Shown: positions 44,560 through 54,018 of the stretch, in pieces
Layout of the letters: every line of letters starts with the position of its first letter
Numbering within the stretch: the stretch's first letter is position 1
Assembly (NCBI RefSeq): GCF_022815905.2
Contig: NZ_CP119327.1
Coordinates: forward strand, 682,001-746,000
Length of the DNA stretch: 64,000 bases
DNA from: Staphylococcus sp. NRL 16/872
GTDB taxonomy: Bacteria; Bacillota; Bacilli; Staphylococcales; Staphylococcaceae
Reading direction: 5' to 3'
Made by a program: the position numbers and the translations under genes
Notes under the pieces: generated by a model
Told to the model about the DNA's origin: nothing
Seen by the model: only the letters and a program-made list of their open reading frames with translations
Database searches by the model: none

Positions 44560-45822
44560 ATGGAAAAGATGAATATCACTAATCAAGAACATGACGCATT
44601 TGTAAAAAACCATCCTAACGGCGATTTATTACAACTTACGAAATGGGCAGAAACAAAACGTTTAACTGGATGGTATTCAAAACGCGTTGCAGTTGGAGAA
44701 AATGGTGAGATTAAAGGTGTAGCGCAATTATTATTTAAAAAAATACCGAAATTACCGTTTACATTATGCTATGTATCTCGTGGATTTGTAACGGATTATA
44801 GTAACAAAGCTGCACTTGAAACACTTTTAGAGGAAACAAAAAAAGTCGCTAAAGCTGAAAAAGCATATGCTATTAAAATCGATCCGGATGTTGAAGTGGA
44901 ACATGGAACGGAAGCACTTAAAAATTTAAGAGCATTAGGCTTTAAACATAAAGGCTTTAAAGAAGGCTTATCAAAAGATTACATTCAACCACGTATGACA
45001 ATGATTACACCTATTGATAAAACAGATGATGAAATCTTTAAAAGTTATGAACGTCGTAACCGTTCAAAAGTACGTCTAGCTTTGAAACGTGGTACTAAAG
45101 TAGAACACTCAGATCGTGAAGGTTTAAAAACGTTTGCTAATTTAATGAAGATTACTGGTGAACGTGATGGCTTCTTGACACGTGATATTAGTTACTTTGA
45201 AAATATTTACGATTCATTACATGAAGATGGTGACGCAGAATTATTCTTAGTTAAATTAGAACCTAAACCGGTGTTAGAACAAATTAATAAAGATTTAGCT
45301 GAACAAGAAGCGGAAAAAGAAAAACTTCAAAGTAAATTAGAAAATAAACCGGATGATAAGAAAACAGCGAATAAACTTAATGATGTTGAGAACAAAATAT
45401 CTAAATCGACAGAATTAAAAAATGATATGGAAGATTTAAAACAAAAACATCCGGAGGGCGTTTACTTATCAGGTGCTTTACTTATGTTCGCAGGTAAAAA
45501 ATCTTATTACTTATATGGTGCCTCTTCAAATGATTACCGCGACTTTTTACCAAACCACCATATGCAATATGAAATGATGCGTTATGCAAGAGAACATGGT
45601 GCAACCACATATGATTTCGGTGGTACGGATAATAATCCACCTAAAGGTTCAGAGCACTATGGATTATGGGCATTTAAAAAAGTATGGGGTACTTATTTAA
45701 GTGAAAAAATTGGCGAGTTTGACTATGTATTAAATCAACCGCTTTATCAGTTGATTGAACAAGTTAAACCTAGATTAACTAAAGCTAAAATTAAACTTTC
45801 TCGCAAATTAAAACGTAAATAA
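44560..45822 (+). CDS. femX: FemX/FmhB peptidyltransferase (first glycine of the interpeptide bridge)
   Basis: A 420-residue cytoplasmic enzyme, essential in S. aureus, that adds the first glycine from Gly-tRNA to the lysine of lipid II. The two GNAT-like lobes are broken by a helical coiled-coil arm at about 240-310 (rich in Glu, Lys and Leu), the FemABX hallmark. Conserved parts: HPNGDLLQLTKWAETKRLTG (about 18-37), YERRNRSKVRLALKRG, and YDFGGTDNNPPKGSEHYGLW. The start follows AAGGAG by 11 bases, and ATG 44569 is an alternative. A terminator follows. Confidence 0.95.
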   Translation: MEKMNITNQEHDAFVKNHPNGDLLQLTKWAETKRLTGWYSKRVAVGENGEIKGVAQLLFKKIPKLPFTLCYVSRGFVTDYSNKAALETLLEETKKVAKAEKAYAIKIDPDVEVEHGTEALKNLRALGFKHKGFKEGLSKDYIQPRMTMITPIDKTDDEIFKSYERRNRSKVRLALKRGTKVEHSDREGLKTFANLMKITGERDGFLTRDISYFENIYDSLHEDGDAELFLVKLEPKPVLEQINKDLAEQEAEKEKLQSKLENKPDDKKTANKLNDVENKISKSTELKNDMEDLKQKHPEGVYLSGALLMFAGKKSYYLYGASSNDYRDFLPNHHMQYEMMRYAREHGATTYDFGGTDNNPPKGSEHYGLWAFKKVWGTYLSEKIGEFDYVLNQPLYQLIEQVKPRLTKAKIKLSRKLKRK

Positions 45823-45846
45823 AGACAACAGTATTCAAGTAATGAC

Positions 45847-45889
45847 ATCTGAACGGTTCTATAGTGACAGAGGCGTTCAGATTTTTTTA
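45847..45889 (+). terminator. Terminator after femX
   Basis: ATCTGAACG (45847-45855) pairs with CGTTCAGAT (45874-45882), then T6. Confidence 0.88.
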
Positions 45890-45950
45890 GATAAAATGAT
45901 AAACTCAAACTAAGAAAATGAATTTCTAAAACATTTAGGGAAGTGACGCA

Positions 45951-48900
45951 ATGATTAAGAAAATGCTTCAATTCTCATTGGGTAATAAATTCGCTATCTT
46001 TTTAATGGTAGTATTAGTCATTTTAGGTGGCGTTTATTCGAGTGCTAAATTGAAACTTGAATTATTACCTGATGTTGAAAATCCAGTGATATCAGTACAA
46101 ACAACAATGCCGGGAGCAACCCCACAAACAACTCAAGATGAGATAAGCTCAAAGATAGATAAACAGGTAAGGTCTTTGGCTTATGTTAAAAGTGTTAAAA
46201 CGCAATCGATTCAAAATGCTTCGATTGTTAGTGTCGAATATAATAACAATACTGACATGGATAAAGCTGAAGAAGTCTTAAAAAAAGAAATTGATAAAAT
46301 AGACTTCAAAGATGGGATTAGCGAACCTGAATTAACCCGAAATTCAATGGATGCATTCCCGATTGTCGCTTATTCATTTACAAATAGTAAAAATGATTTG
46401 AAAAAAACTACGAAAGAAATTAATGAACAATTAATTCCAAAACTACAAACTGTAGATGGGGTACAAAATGCACAATTGAATGGCCAAACAACACGCCAAG
46501 TTACACTGAAATTTAAGCAAGATAAACTTGATGAAGCCGGTTTAAATGCAGACGATGTTGAGAATTATATTAAAACGGCCACGCGCGAAACACCACTTGG
46601 TTTGTTCCAATTTGGTAACAATGAAAAATCATTAGTTGTTGACGGACAATTTAAATCTATTGATGCACTTAAAGATTTAAAAATACCGCTGACTTTAGGG
46701 GGACAAAGTCAATCAAGTAGTGGAGATAATGGTTCTGATAGTAAGAGCATGAGTAGCACTGGAGATGATGCTTCTACTTCAAGTAGTGGTCAAAAATCTC
46801 AAAATAGTTCAATGTCAATGGGCGCTAATGGTGAGATGCCGAGCGTACCGTTAAAAGAACTTGCTAAAGTCAATGTTGGAGATGAACGCTCATCTATTTC
46901 TAAAACAAATGGTAAAGATGCAGTTAACGTTCAAGTGATGAAAGCGCAAGATGCAAATACAGTCCAAGTCGCTCGTGAAACTCAGAAAAAAATTGATGAG
47001 TTTGTGAAAAATAATAGTGATATTAAAGCTACTAAAACGATGGATACTGCTAAACCAATTCAAGATTCACTTTATACAATGGTTGAAAAAGCAGCATTAG
47101 GTACTATCGTAGCAATTATCGTTATCTTATTATTCTTAAGAAATATTAAAACAACGGCGATTTCTATTGTTTCCATTCCATTATCTATTTTAATTGCACT
47201 GATTGCTTTAAAATTAAGTAATGTATCGTTAAATATTTTAACGTTAGGTGCATTAACCATCGCAATTGGACGTGTAATCGATGACTCCATTGTAGTCGTA
47301 GAAAATATTTATCGACGATTATCTGATCCAGGTGAATCATTAAAAGGTGATAATTTAGTGATTAGTGCGACACGTGAAGTGTTTAAACCTATTTTATCTT
47401 CAACTATCGTGACAATCATTGTATTCTTACCTCTTGCTTTTGTGTCTGGTTCAGTAGGTGAGATGTTTAGACCATTTGCGTTAGCAATTGCTTTCAGTCT
47501 ATTAGCATCATTATTAGTTTCTATTACCGTTGTGCCGGCGTTGGCTTCTACATTTTTCAAAAAAGGAATTAAAACAAAACAACGTCCGTCTAGTACGAAT
47601 GAGACTAAAAGTCTTGGGGCGATTAGCAGGGGTTATCGAAGCGTATTAAGTTGGTCACTGAATCACAAATGGATTGTTATTATTATCAGTTTAGTGATAT
47701 TAGTTGGAAGTGTCGTGCTTGGTGGTGCAAAATTAGGTACAAGTTTCATTTCAGCAGGGGAAGATAAATTCTTAGCTGTAACATATACGCCTAAACCTGG
47801 TGAAACAAAAGAAGCGGTACTCGATCACGCTAAAGAAGCACAACAATACTTACAAAGTAAGAAAAAAGTTAAAACCGTGCAATATTCAGTAGGAGGACCT
47901 TCTCCAGCAGACCCAACAGGTAGTACGAATAGTATGGCTATTATGGTGGAATACGATAAAGATACGCCTAACTTTGAGGAAGAACCTGACAAAGTCGTTT
48001 CTCATTTATCGAAAATGAAGGACCCAGGAGAATGGAAAAATCTAGATATGGGTACGGGTGCTGGTAATAACTCAATAGAAGTAACTGTTAAAGGACCATC
48101 ACCTGAGGCAATTAAAGGTACTGTTGCTAAAGTTGAAGACAAAATGAAATCTGTTGGTGGCATAGCAAATGTTAAATCAGATTTATCTCAAACTTATGAT
48201 CAATATGAAATTAAGGTCAATCAAAATAAAGCGACAGATAAAGGAATTTCAGTCGGGCAGTTAGCATTAAATTTAAATGAAAACTTACCAGAAAAAACAA
48301 TTACCACTGTTAAAGAAGACGGAAATAAAGTAGATGTTAAAGTAAAACAAAACAAACAAACAGACTGGTCTCGCGATAAAATTAACAATATTGAATTACA
48401 ATCGCCGACTGGTGAGAAAGTGAAACTAAAAGACATTGCTAAACTTGAACATAACACCACACCTAGTCAACTTAATCAGGAAGATGGCGATTATTCAACA
48501 ACAATTTCAGGTAAAGTTACTGCTTCTGACGTAGGCGGTACATCAAGCAAAGTTATGCAAAAAGTGAATAAAATCGATAAACCAAATAATGTGAAGATTA
48601 ATGTTGGCGGTGCTACGGATGATATTAATCAAGCTATGAGCCAATTAGCCTTTGCGATGTTGGTTGCTATCGTGATTGTTTACTTAGTATTAGTTATTAC
48701 ATTCAAAGGTGGTTTAGCGCCATTTACAATCTTATTCTCATTACCATTTACAGTTATCGGTGTCGTGCTTGCACTACTCATTACAGGCGAAACGATTTCG
48801 GTGCCAAGTTTAATTGGTATGTTAATGTTGATTGGTATCGTAGTAACCAATGCCATCGTGTTGATTGATAGGGTCATTACGAATGAGAAACAAGGTATGC

Positions 48901-49145
48901 CAATGAAAGAGGCATTACTCGAAGCGGGTGGCACACGTATTAGACCTATCTTAATGACAGCGATTGCTACAATCGGTGCATTATTACCGCTTCTATTCGG
49001 TCAAGATAGTTCAATCCTTATTTCTAAAGGTATGGCAGCTACAGTTATTGGTGGTTTAGTATCATCTACATTACTCACATTAATTGTAGTCCCAGTCATT
49101 TATGAAATACTATTTACATTGAAAAACAAATTAGCACGTAGATAA
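45951..49145 (+). CDS. RND family (AcrB-like) transporter
   Basis: A 1064-residue efflux pump-like protein with the RND layout: helix 1 (about 10-30), large extracellular loop, helices 2-6 (about 380-540), second helix 7 and loop, helices 8-12 (about 890-1060). The proton-relay region appears as ALTIAIGRVIDDSIVVVENI, with paired Asp. The first loop carries a Ser/Gly-rich low-complexity insertion at about 250-297, probably an exposed linker. In S. aureus the neighbour of femX is this same gene, reported to affect beta-lactam response and to interact with penicillin-binding proteins; substrates are uncertain. Confidence 0.88.
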   Translation: MIKKMLQFSLGNKFAIFLMVVLVILGGVYSSAKLKLELLPDVENPVISVQTTMPGATPQTTQDEISSKIDKQVRSLAYVKSVKTQSIQNASIVSVEYNNNTDMDKAEEVLKKEIDKIDFKDGISEPELTRNSMDAFPIVAYSFTNSKNDLKKTTKEINEQLIPKLQTVDGVQNAQLNGQTTRQVTLKFKQDKLDEAGLNADDVENYIKTATRETPLGLFQFGNNEKSLVVDGQFKSIDALKDLKIPLTLGGQSQSSSGDNGSDSKSMSSTGDDASTSSSGQKSQNSSMSMGANGEMPSVPLKELAKVNVGDERSSISKTNGKDAVNVQVMKAQDANTVQVARETQKKIDEFVKNNSDIKATKTMDTAKPIQDSLYTMVEKAALGTIVAIIVILLFLRNIKTTAISIVSIPLSILIALIALKLSNVSLNILTLGALTIAIGRVIDDSIVVVENIYRRLSDPGESLKGDNLVISATREVFKPILSSTIVTIIVFLPLAFVSGSVGEMFRPFALAIAFSLLASLLVSITVVPALASTFFKKGIKTKQRPSSTNETKSLGAISRGYRSVLSWSLNHKWIVIIISLVILVGSVVLGGAKLGTSFISAGEDKFLAVTYTPKPGETKEAVLDHAKEAQQYLQSKKKVKTVQYSVGGPSPADPTGSTNSMAIMVEYDKDTPNFEEEPDKVVSHLSKMKDPGEWKNLDMGTGAGNNSIEVTVKGPSPEAIKGTVAKVEDKMKSVGGIANVKSDLSQTYDQYEIKVNQNKATDKGISVGQLALNLNENLPEKTITTVKEDGNKVDVKVKQNKQTDWSRDKINNIELQSPTGEKVKLKDIAKLEHNTTPSQLNQEDGDYSTTISGKVTASDVGGTSSKVMQKVNKIDKPNNVKINVGGATDDINQAMSQLAFAMLVAIVIVYLVLVITFKGGLAPFTILFSLPFTVIGVVLALLITGETISVPSLIGMLMLIGIVVTNAIVLIDRVITNEKQGMPMKEALLEAGGTRIRPILMTAIATIGALLPLLFGQDSSILISKGMAATVIGGLVSSTLLTLIVVPVIYEILFTLKNKLARR

Positions 49146-49153
49146 ATAAAGAG

Positions 49154-49256
49154 GGGGAGCGGGACAGAAATTAAAATAATTTCGTTGTCCAACCCCAACT
49201 TACGTTGGCCGTAGACTTTCTTTTTCGAAAGTCTCTATGTTGGGGTCCCGCTCCCC
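49154..49256. repeat. Nested palindromic intergenic repeat (staphylococcal type)
   Basis: GGGGAGCGGGAC (49154-49165) pairs with GTCCCGCTCCCC (49245-49256). Nested inside are AACCCCAACTT/ATGTTGGGG arms and GACTTTC-N6-GAAAGTC (49214-49233). The reverse complement aligns with 34090-34148: both show GCGGG-R-CCCCA-R-CA, the GACTTTC/GAAAGTC stem, GTCTAC, and (C/G)AAG-Y-TGGGG. GC content is far above the neighbourhood. Confidence 0.85.
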
Positions 49257-49330
49257 GGCAAGGATAACTAGAATTGAAAAAAGCTTGATATAAGCGCATT
49301 TTCAATTCAGTTAGCTACTGACTAAACATT

Positions 49331-49380
49331 AGAAGAGCCTGAAACATATAAAAATGTTCCAGGCTCTTCTCTATTTTTTT
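49331..49380. terminator. Terminator between the RND gene and the small membrane gene
   Basis: AGAAGAGCCTG (49331-49341) pairs with CAGGCTCTTCT (49360-49370), with an inner AACAT/ATGTT stem, followed by CTATTTTTTT. Confidence 0.9.
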
Positions 49381-49409
49381 AATATAAAAGTTGTAATGTA
49401 GTTAGGTCA

Positions 49410-49727
49410 TTAATACATTACGAAAGTTAAAATAATATATATCACAAATAAAATTAATGATAAAATATTTAGAATTGATACACCTTTCTGGTCATTCTTC
49501 AAGGCTTTGAATGCTGTAACTTCTACATTTCCTACTAAAAGAATAAGAACAACGAAGACCCACCAATTCTCTGTAGGGAATTTCAAAGTAGTAATTGCTA
49601 CTACAAACAATAATAAGATACCCATAACAATTCTTAAAATGCGTGTGAATATAGAGTGCATTTTAAAAATAGTGATGTAACTAACGATAAGATATAATAT
49701 CGGTAATAAAAGTAGGTAAAGTTTCAC
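49410..49727 (-). CDS. Small integral membrane protein of unknown function
   Basis: A 105-residue protein with four predicted helices and few polar turns (FKALKNDQKG). It starts with GTG 49727 preceded by AAAGGATG. No motif is recognised. It shares style with the 83-residue protein at 44.1 kb. The strand-convergent terminator separates it from the RND gene. Confidence 0.7.
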   Translation of the reverse strand: MKLYLLLLPILYLIVSYITIFKMHSIFTRILRIVMGILLLFVVAITTLKFPTENWWVFVVLILLVGNVEVTAFKALKNDQKGVSILNILSLILFVIYIILTFVMY

Positions 49728-49799
49728 CTGATAACATCCTTTCTATCATGACTAATATCATAGCATTCTACTATCTTTCTGACTAGAGGATTATACCTC

Positions 49800-49967
49800 T
49801 TATTTCTGACGTAATTTTGAACGAATGTTTGCAATTTCTTTTTCAATATCTTCTAATTGTTTCAATAAAGGATCTATATTTTGATTTAATGATTCGCGTT
49901 TTTCTAAATCGTTTTGTAAGCGTGTATAATCATATTTAAGTTCAGCTAATTGAGATTCCAAATCCAT
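49800..49967 (-). CDS. Small coiled-coil protein, 55 residues (too short to be obvious)
   Basis: The frame reads MDLESQLAELKYDYTRLQND, then residues 21-55 ending RSKLRQK. Heptad-like Leu/Ile spacing (Leu3, Leu7, Leu10, Leu17, Leu21, Leu27, Leu34-35, Leu38, Ile41, Ile45, Ile48, Leu52) suggests a two-helix coiled coil broken at Asn-Ile-Asp-Pro-Leu. AAAAGGAG lies 11 bases before the ATG. Function is unknown. No protein is otherwise encoded in this gap. Confidence 0.72.
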   Translation of the reverse strand: MDLESQLAELKYDYTRLQNDLEKRESLNQNIDPLLKQLEDIEKEIANIRSKLRQK

Positions 49968-50106
49968 TATGTAAGATTCTCCTTTTCATGTTTATCTTTC
50001 TAATTTAGTTGAATTATAGCATGAACAAGTCACTTCTAAAAATTATGAAAATTGTGTTACAGTAATTAATTGTAATAAGATAGCAAATTAGAAAGAAGGA
50101 ATTGAT

Positions 50107-51015
50107 GTGACAGAGCAATTTGTAATGATCATTTTATTAATTGCATTAGGATATTTCTTGAAGAGAATTAACTTCTTAAAAGCAGCAGACAGTCAAGTGC
50201 TTTCAACACTCGTATTAAATGTCACATTACCTTCTTTAGTTATCGTTAATCTAAATAGTGCTGATTTAGATTTTTCATTTTCAATTCTACCTATTATGAT
50301 GATTGTTTATGGTGTAATTGCGAAGTTAATCGTCATCACGCTATTTAGAAAGTATGATAATCATATAAAAGGCTCAGTAGGGATGATGACAGCCGCTTTA
50401 AATATTGGTTTATTTGCCTATCCCTTAGTCAATACGATTTGGCCGAAGGACGGCATGGTTTATTTTGGTATGGCGGATATAGGCGGTGCCATTATCATGT
50501 TTGGTGTTACGTACTTTGTAGGAAGTTATTTTAGTGAAGGTGCCGACCAATTCAATTTTAAATTTTTAGGAAAAAAGTTAATTTCCTCAGTGCCGCTAGT
50601 GACATATATCGTCATGTTTATCTTAAATATGTCTAATCTTCACTTACCACACGTGGCTATTGATTTTTTTACTATTATTTCAAAAGCGAACATGCCATTA
50701 TCAATGATATTACTCGGTGTCATGCTTAACTTTAAAATTGAACGTCACTTCTTACCCATCGCAATCAAATACTTAGTCGCACATTACGGCTTAGGTTTAT
50801 TTGCCGGTCTAATGGTACACTATTTCTTACCAGTATCAGATGATATGATTAAAACGACATTACTTATTGCTTGGTTATTACCAGTAGGGGTAGCTATTAT
50901 TCCGTATTCTATCCAATTTAAATATAAGACGCTACCACTTATAGGTATGGTAACCAATATTTCTATCGTAATAAGTATTATTATTTTATATGTATATCAA
51001 GCTTTATTTGTATAA
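50107..51015 (+). CDS. AEC family (auxin efflux carrier-like) transporter
   Basis: A 302-residue membrane protein with about ten helices in two inverted five-helix repeats: ILLIALGYFLKRINFL (about 8-23) opens the first, and LLGVMLNFKIERHFLPIAIK lies in the second. The conserved ALNIGLFAYPLV and MPLSMILLGVML blocks are typical of AEC permeases, which often move malate or other organic acids. GTG 50107 with AAGGAA upstream is the start. A strong terminator follows. Confidence 0.87.
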   Translation: MTEQFVMIILLIALGYFLKRINFLKAADSQVLSTLVLNVTLPSLVIVNLNSADLDFSFSILPIMMIVYGVIAKLIVITLFRKYDNHIKGSVGMMTAALNIGLFAYPLVNTIWPKDGMVYFGMADIGGAIIMFGVTYFVGSYFSEGADQFNFKFLGKKLISSVPLVTYIVMFILNMSNLHLPHVAIDFFTIISKANMPLSMILLGVMLNFKIERHFLPIAIKYLVAHYGLGLFAGLMVHYFLPVSDDMIKTTLLIAWLLPVGVAIIPYSIQFKYKTLPLIGMVTNISIVISIIILYVYQALFV

Positions 51016-51033
51016 TGAATTGGATTATTATGA

Positions 51034-51072
51034 AAAAAGCAAGCAACTCAAGGACCGAGTTGCTTGCTTTTT
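51034..51072. terminator. Bidirectional terminator between the AEC gene and gdh
   Basis: AAAAAGCAAGCAACTC (51034-51049) pairs perfectly with GAGTTGCTTGCTTTTT (51057-51072). Confidence 0.95.
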
Positions 51073-51139
51073 ATTAAGGATGAAGCTTTCTTATGAATAG
51101 TGTTGCATCCTAAGGTGAATTAGACGTATATGTGTTTGA

Positions 51140-51943
<804 letters not shown>

Positions 51944-51957
51944 TTAATTAAATTGAG

Positions 51958-52821
51958 TTATTTTAGGTTTCCTAAGATAACTGCAGCAATAATGATTAAT
52001 ACGATACCTGACCAAATACCAATCATTTGGCGTTTATCTTTTTTCTCACCTAAGAGGAAGATACCACCAAGTGTAGAAACAATAACAAGTAATTGTGATA
52101 ATGAGAAACTTGTAGCTACACCGACTTTAGGTTGAGAATAGAACATAAACAAGTTACCAACTGCCCACACGATACCAGGGATAAGGTTCCAGGCAGTTGA
52201 TTTGATGTTTGTTTCATGTTTCATTGAAAGGATAAAACCACCAATAGCCATACCAATTGATTGGAAGAATAAAGCGTCCGTACCACTGACACCAAATATA
52301 TCTCCAATGACAACATAACCTACATAGCCAATAGTAGAGATGATTAAAATCATCATTGCTTTTTTAAATTCAGGATCATCAGATTTTCTTTCATTTTTGG
52401 CTTTTAATGAAGTAAGTGCGATACCAGTAACAAGTAACACCATAGCGATAAGTCCCATTGTTACTTGTGTACCTGTACTCCATTCTCCTAAGAAAATGGC
52501 ACTAAATAATGTTGTACCTACTAATTGCATTCCTGTTGAGATAGGCATCGTTTTAGAAACACCAATAAGTTGAACAGAACGTAATTGGTTACCTTGGCCA
52601 AATGCCCAAAGCGCCCCAGATATTAAACCGACAATAATAACGGTTAAGTTATCAAATGCAGCTTTGCCACATAGAAGTAATATAATACCAACGATTAATG
52701 TTCCTAGTGTGGTGCCACGAATTTGATTGTATGGACCGCCACCCACAAATACATTGATTAAAACGACGCTCCCCCAGAATAGCGCTGGTAATAATGCGAT
52801 TAAGAAATCGATAAATTGCAT
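51958..52821 (-). CDS. glcU: Glucose uptake protein GlcU
   Basis: A 287-residue drug/metabolite-type transporter of the GRP family with about ten helices. The N-terminal [28 protein letters not shown] region (given by its start [10 protein letters not shown]) and [20 protein letters not shown] are hallmarks. It imports glucose by proton symport, independently of the PTS, and feeds Gdh encoded by the next gene. A short AGGAGA site precedes the ATG. Confidence 0.92.
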   Translation of the reverse strand: MQFIDFLIALLPALFWGSVVLINVFVGGGPYNQIRGTTLGTLIVGIILLLCGKAAFDNLTVIIVGLISGALWAFGQGNQLRSVQLIGVSKTMPISTGMQLVGTTLFSAIFLGEWSTGTQVTMGLIAMVLLVTGIALTSLKAKNERKSDDPEFKKAMMILIISTIGYVGYVVIGDIFGVSGTDALFFQSIGMAIGGFILSMKHETNIKSTAWNLIPGIVWAVGNLFMFYSQPKVGVATSFSLSQLLVIVSTLGGIFLLGEKKDKRQMIGIWSGIVLIIIAAVILGNLK

Positions 52822-52952
52822 TATTCAACTCTCCTTATATATTTATTACAAGTGTTCCTTACTTATGACACTCGAAATTAGTTTATCTAAAATAATATTA
52901 TGTGAGAATTGAATTGCTCACGCATAACTAAATTTTTGAAAATAAAAAATGC

Positions 52953-52981
52953 CTACGATTTCGAATTATTGAAAATCGTAG
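52953..52981 (-). terminator. Terminator after the acetyltransferase gene
   Basis: CTACGATTT / AAATCGTAG stem (52953-52961 with 52973-52981), followed on the minus strand by T6. Confidence 0.88.
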
Positions 52982-52997
52982 ACATAAGAAATACATA

Positions 52998-53867
52998 TTA
53001 ATAATTATTTGGAGAGAGGTATTTGTACTTTTTATATTCCGTATCTATTTTAAATCCTAATTCATTGAAACGCTCAACTAATGTCGCATTTTTACTGCGA
53101 ATTTTAAAATAGACTTTCTCTAATTCATAATGATTAAATGCATAATCAATAGCGAAGGATAATAAATCAACAGCAATACCCATCAACCTGTAATCCGAAT
53201 GAGAACTAAAATAACGAATTTCAGCAACAGAAGTTTGAGGAGAGACTTGTAAATACAAGTAACCTTTCAATAGTCCTTCACTTACAAATAGGAATAAATG
53301 ATTATTATCATCAAGGGAATTTATAATTTCTTGCGATGACAGTACGCTATGTTTAAACGTTTGTTGATGTAATTTAGTAAAAGCGCGTTGGAAACCTGGT
53401 TGGTATTCAATGATATTTTGAAAGTCTTCAGACTGTTGGATAGGTGATGCTACATTGAGATAATAATCGGTAAAATTATAACTGGCCTCAATATCTTTCA
53501 TTAAAGGTTTAGACGTTTGAACACATTCATCATAAGAGAAGTTAAACACGGCCTCACTATCTTGAGAATCACGAAGTGCATTAAATAATAAATGATAGTC
53601 ATTTTTACTAAAAGATACATCGGCATTCACAAATGGACCAACGACTTTAAATTTATTCTTTTCATATTCAATAGCAGTAATTAAGGCACAAATTTCATCA
53701 TTTTCAATTAATGAAAATATTCCCGGGGATGTAAGAGAATGTTGTAATAAGTTTGTTAGATCATCTTGATTGGTAGGTAACTTATATATATATGAGGCAA
53801 ATTCGTTTGACGACGTTTCTAAAAAAGACAGAATTTGGTTTAAATCGCTTAATTTTACTATATCCAT
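52998..53867 (-). CDS. GNAT family N-acetyltransferase
   Basis: A 289-residue protein with a GNAT lobe at the C-terminus: QTSVAEIRYFSSHSDYRLMG (about 215-234) is motif A, and the final VYFKIRSKNATLVERFNELGF the motif B and C-terminal strand. The N-terminal half resembles a second, degenerate GNAT fold. The Q/RxxGxG/A loop reads Asp-Tyr-Arg-Leu-Met-Gly-Ile-Ala, an imperfect match. Substrate is unknown. It is monocistronic, divergent from topB. Confidence 0.8.
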   Translation of the reverse strand: MDIVKLSDLNQILSFLETSSNEFASYIYKLPTNQDDLTNLLQHSLTSPGIFSLIENDEICALITAIEYEKNKFKVVGPFVNADVSFSKNDYHLLFNALRDSQDSEAVFNFSYDECVQTSKPLMKDIEASYNFTDYYLNVASPIQQSEDFQNIIEYQPGFQRAFTKLHQQTFKHSVLSSQEIINSLDDNNHLFLFVSEGLLKGYLYLQVSPQTSVAEIRYFSSHSDYRLMGIAVDLLSFAIDYAFNHYELEKVYFKIRSKNATLVERFNELGFKIDTEYKKYKYLSPNNY

Positions 53868-54018
53868 AGCGTACCTCCATTTCGGCCTAAATTTATATAC
53901 TAATTATAAATTTATTTACATTTAAATGAAAGTTATGTCTATTGCTATACATGTTACAATTAAAGACATATGAATAAAATTTGTCTATAACTTATCGTTA
54001 TATTGAAAGGAAAGTTTT

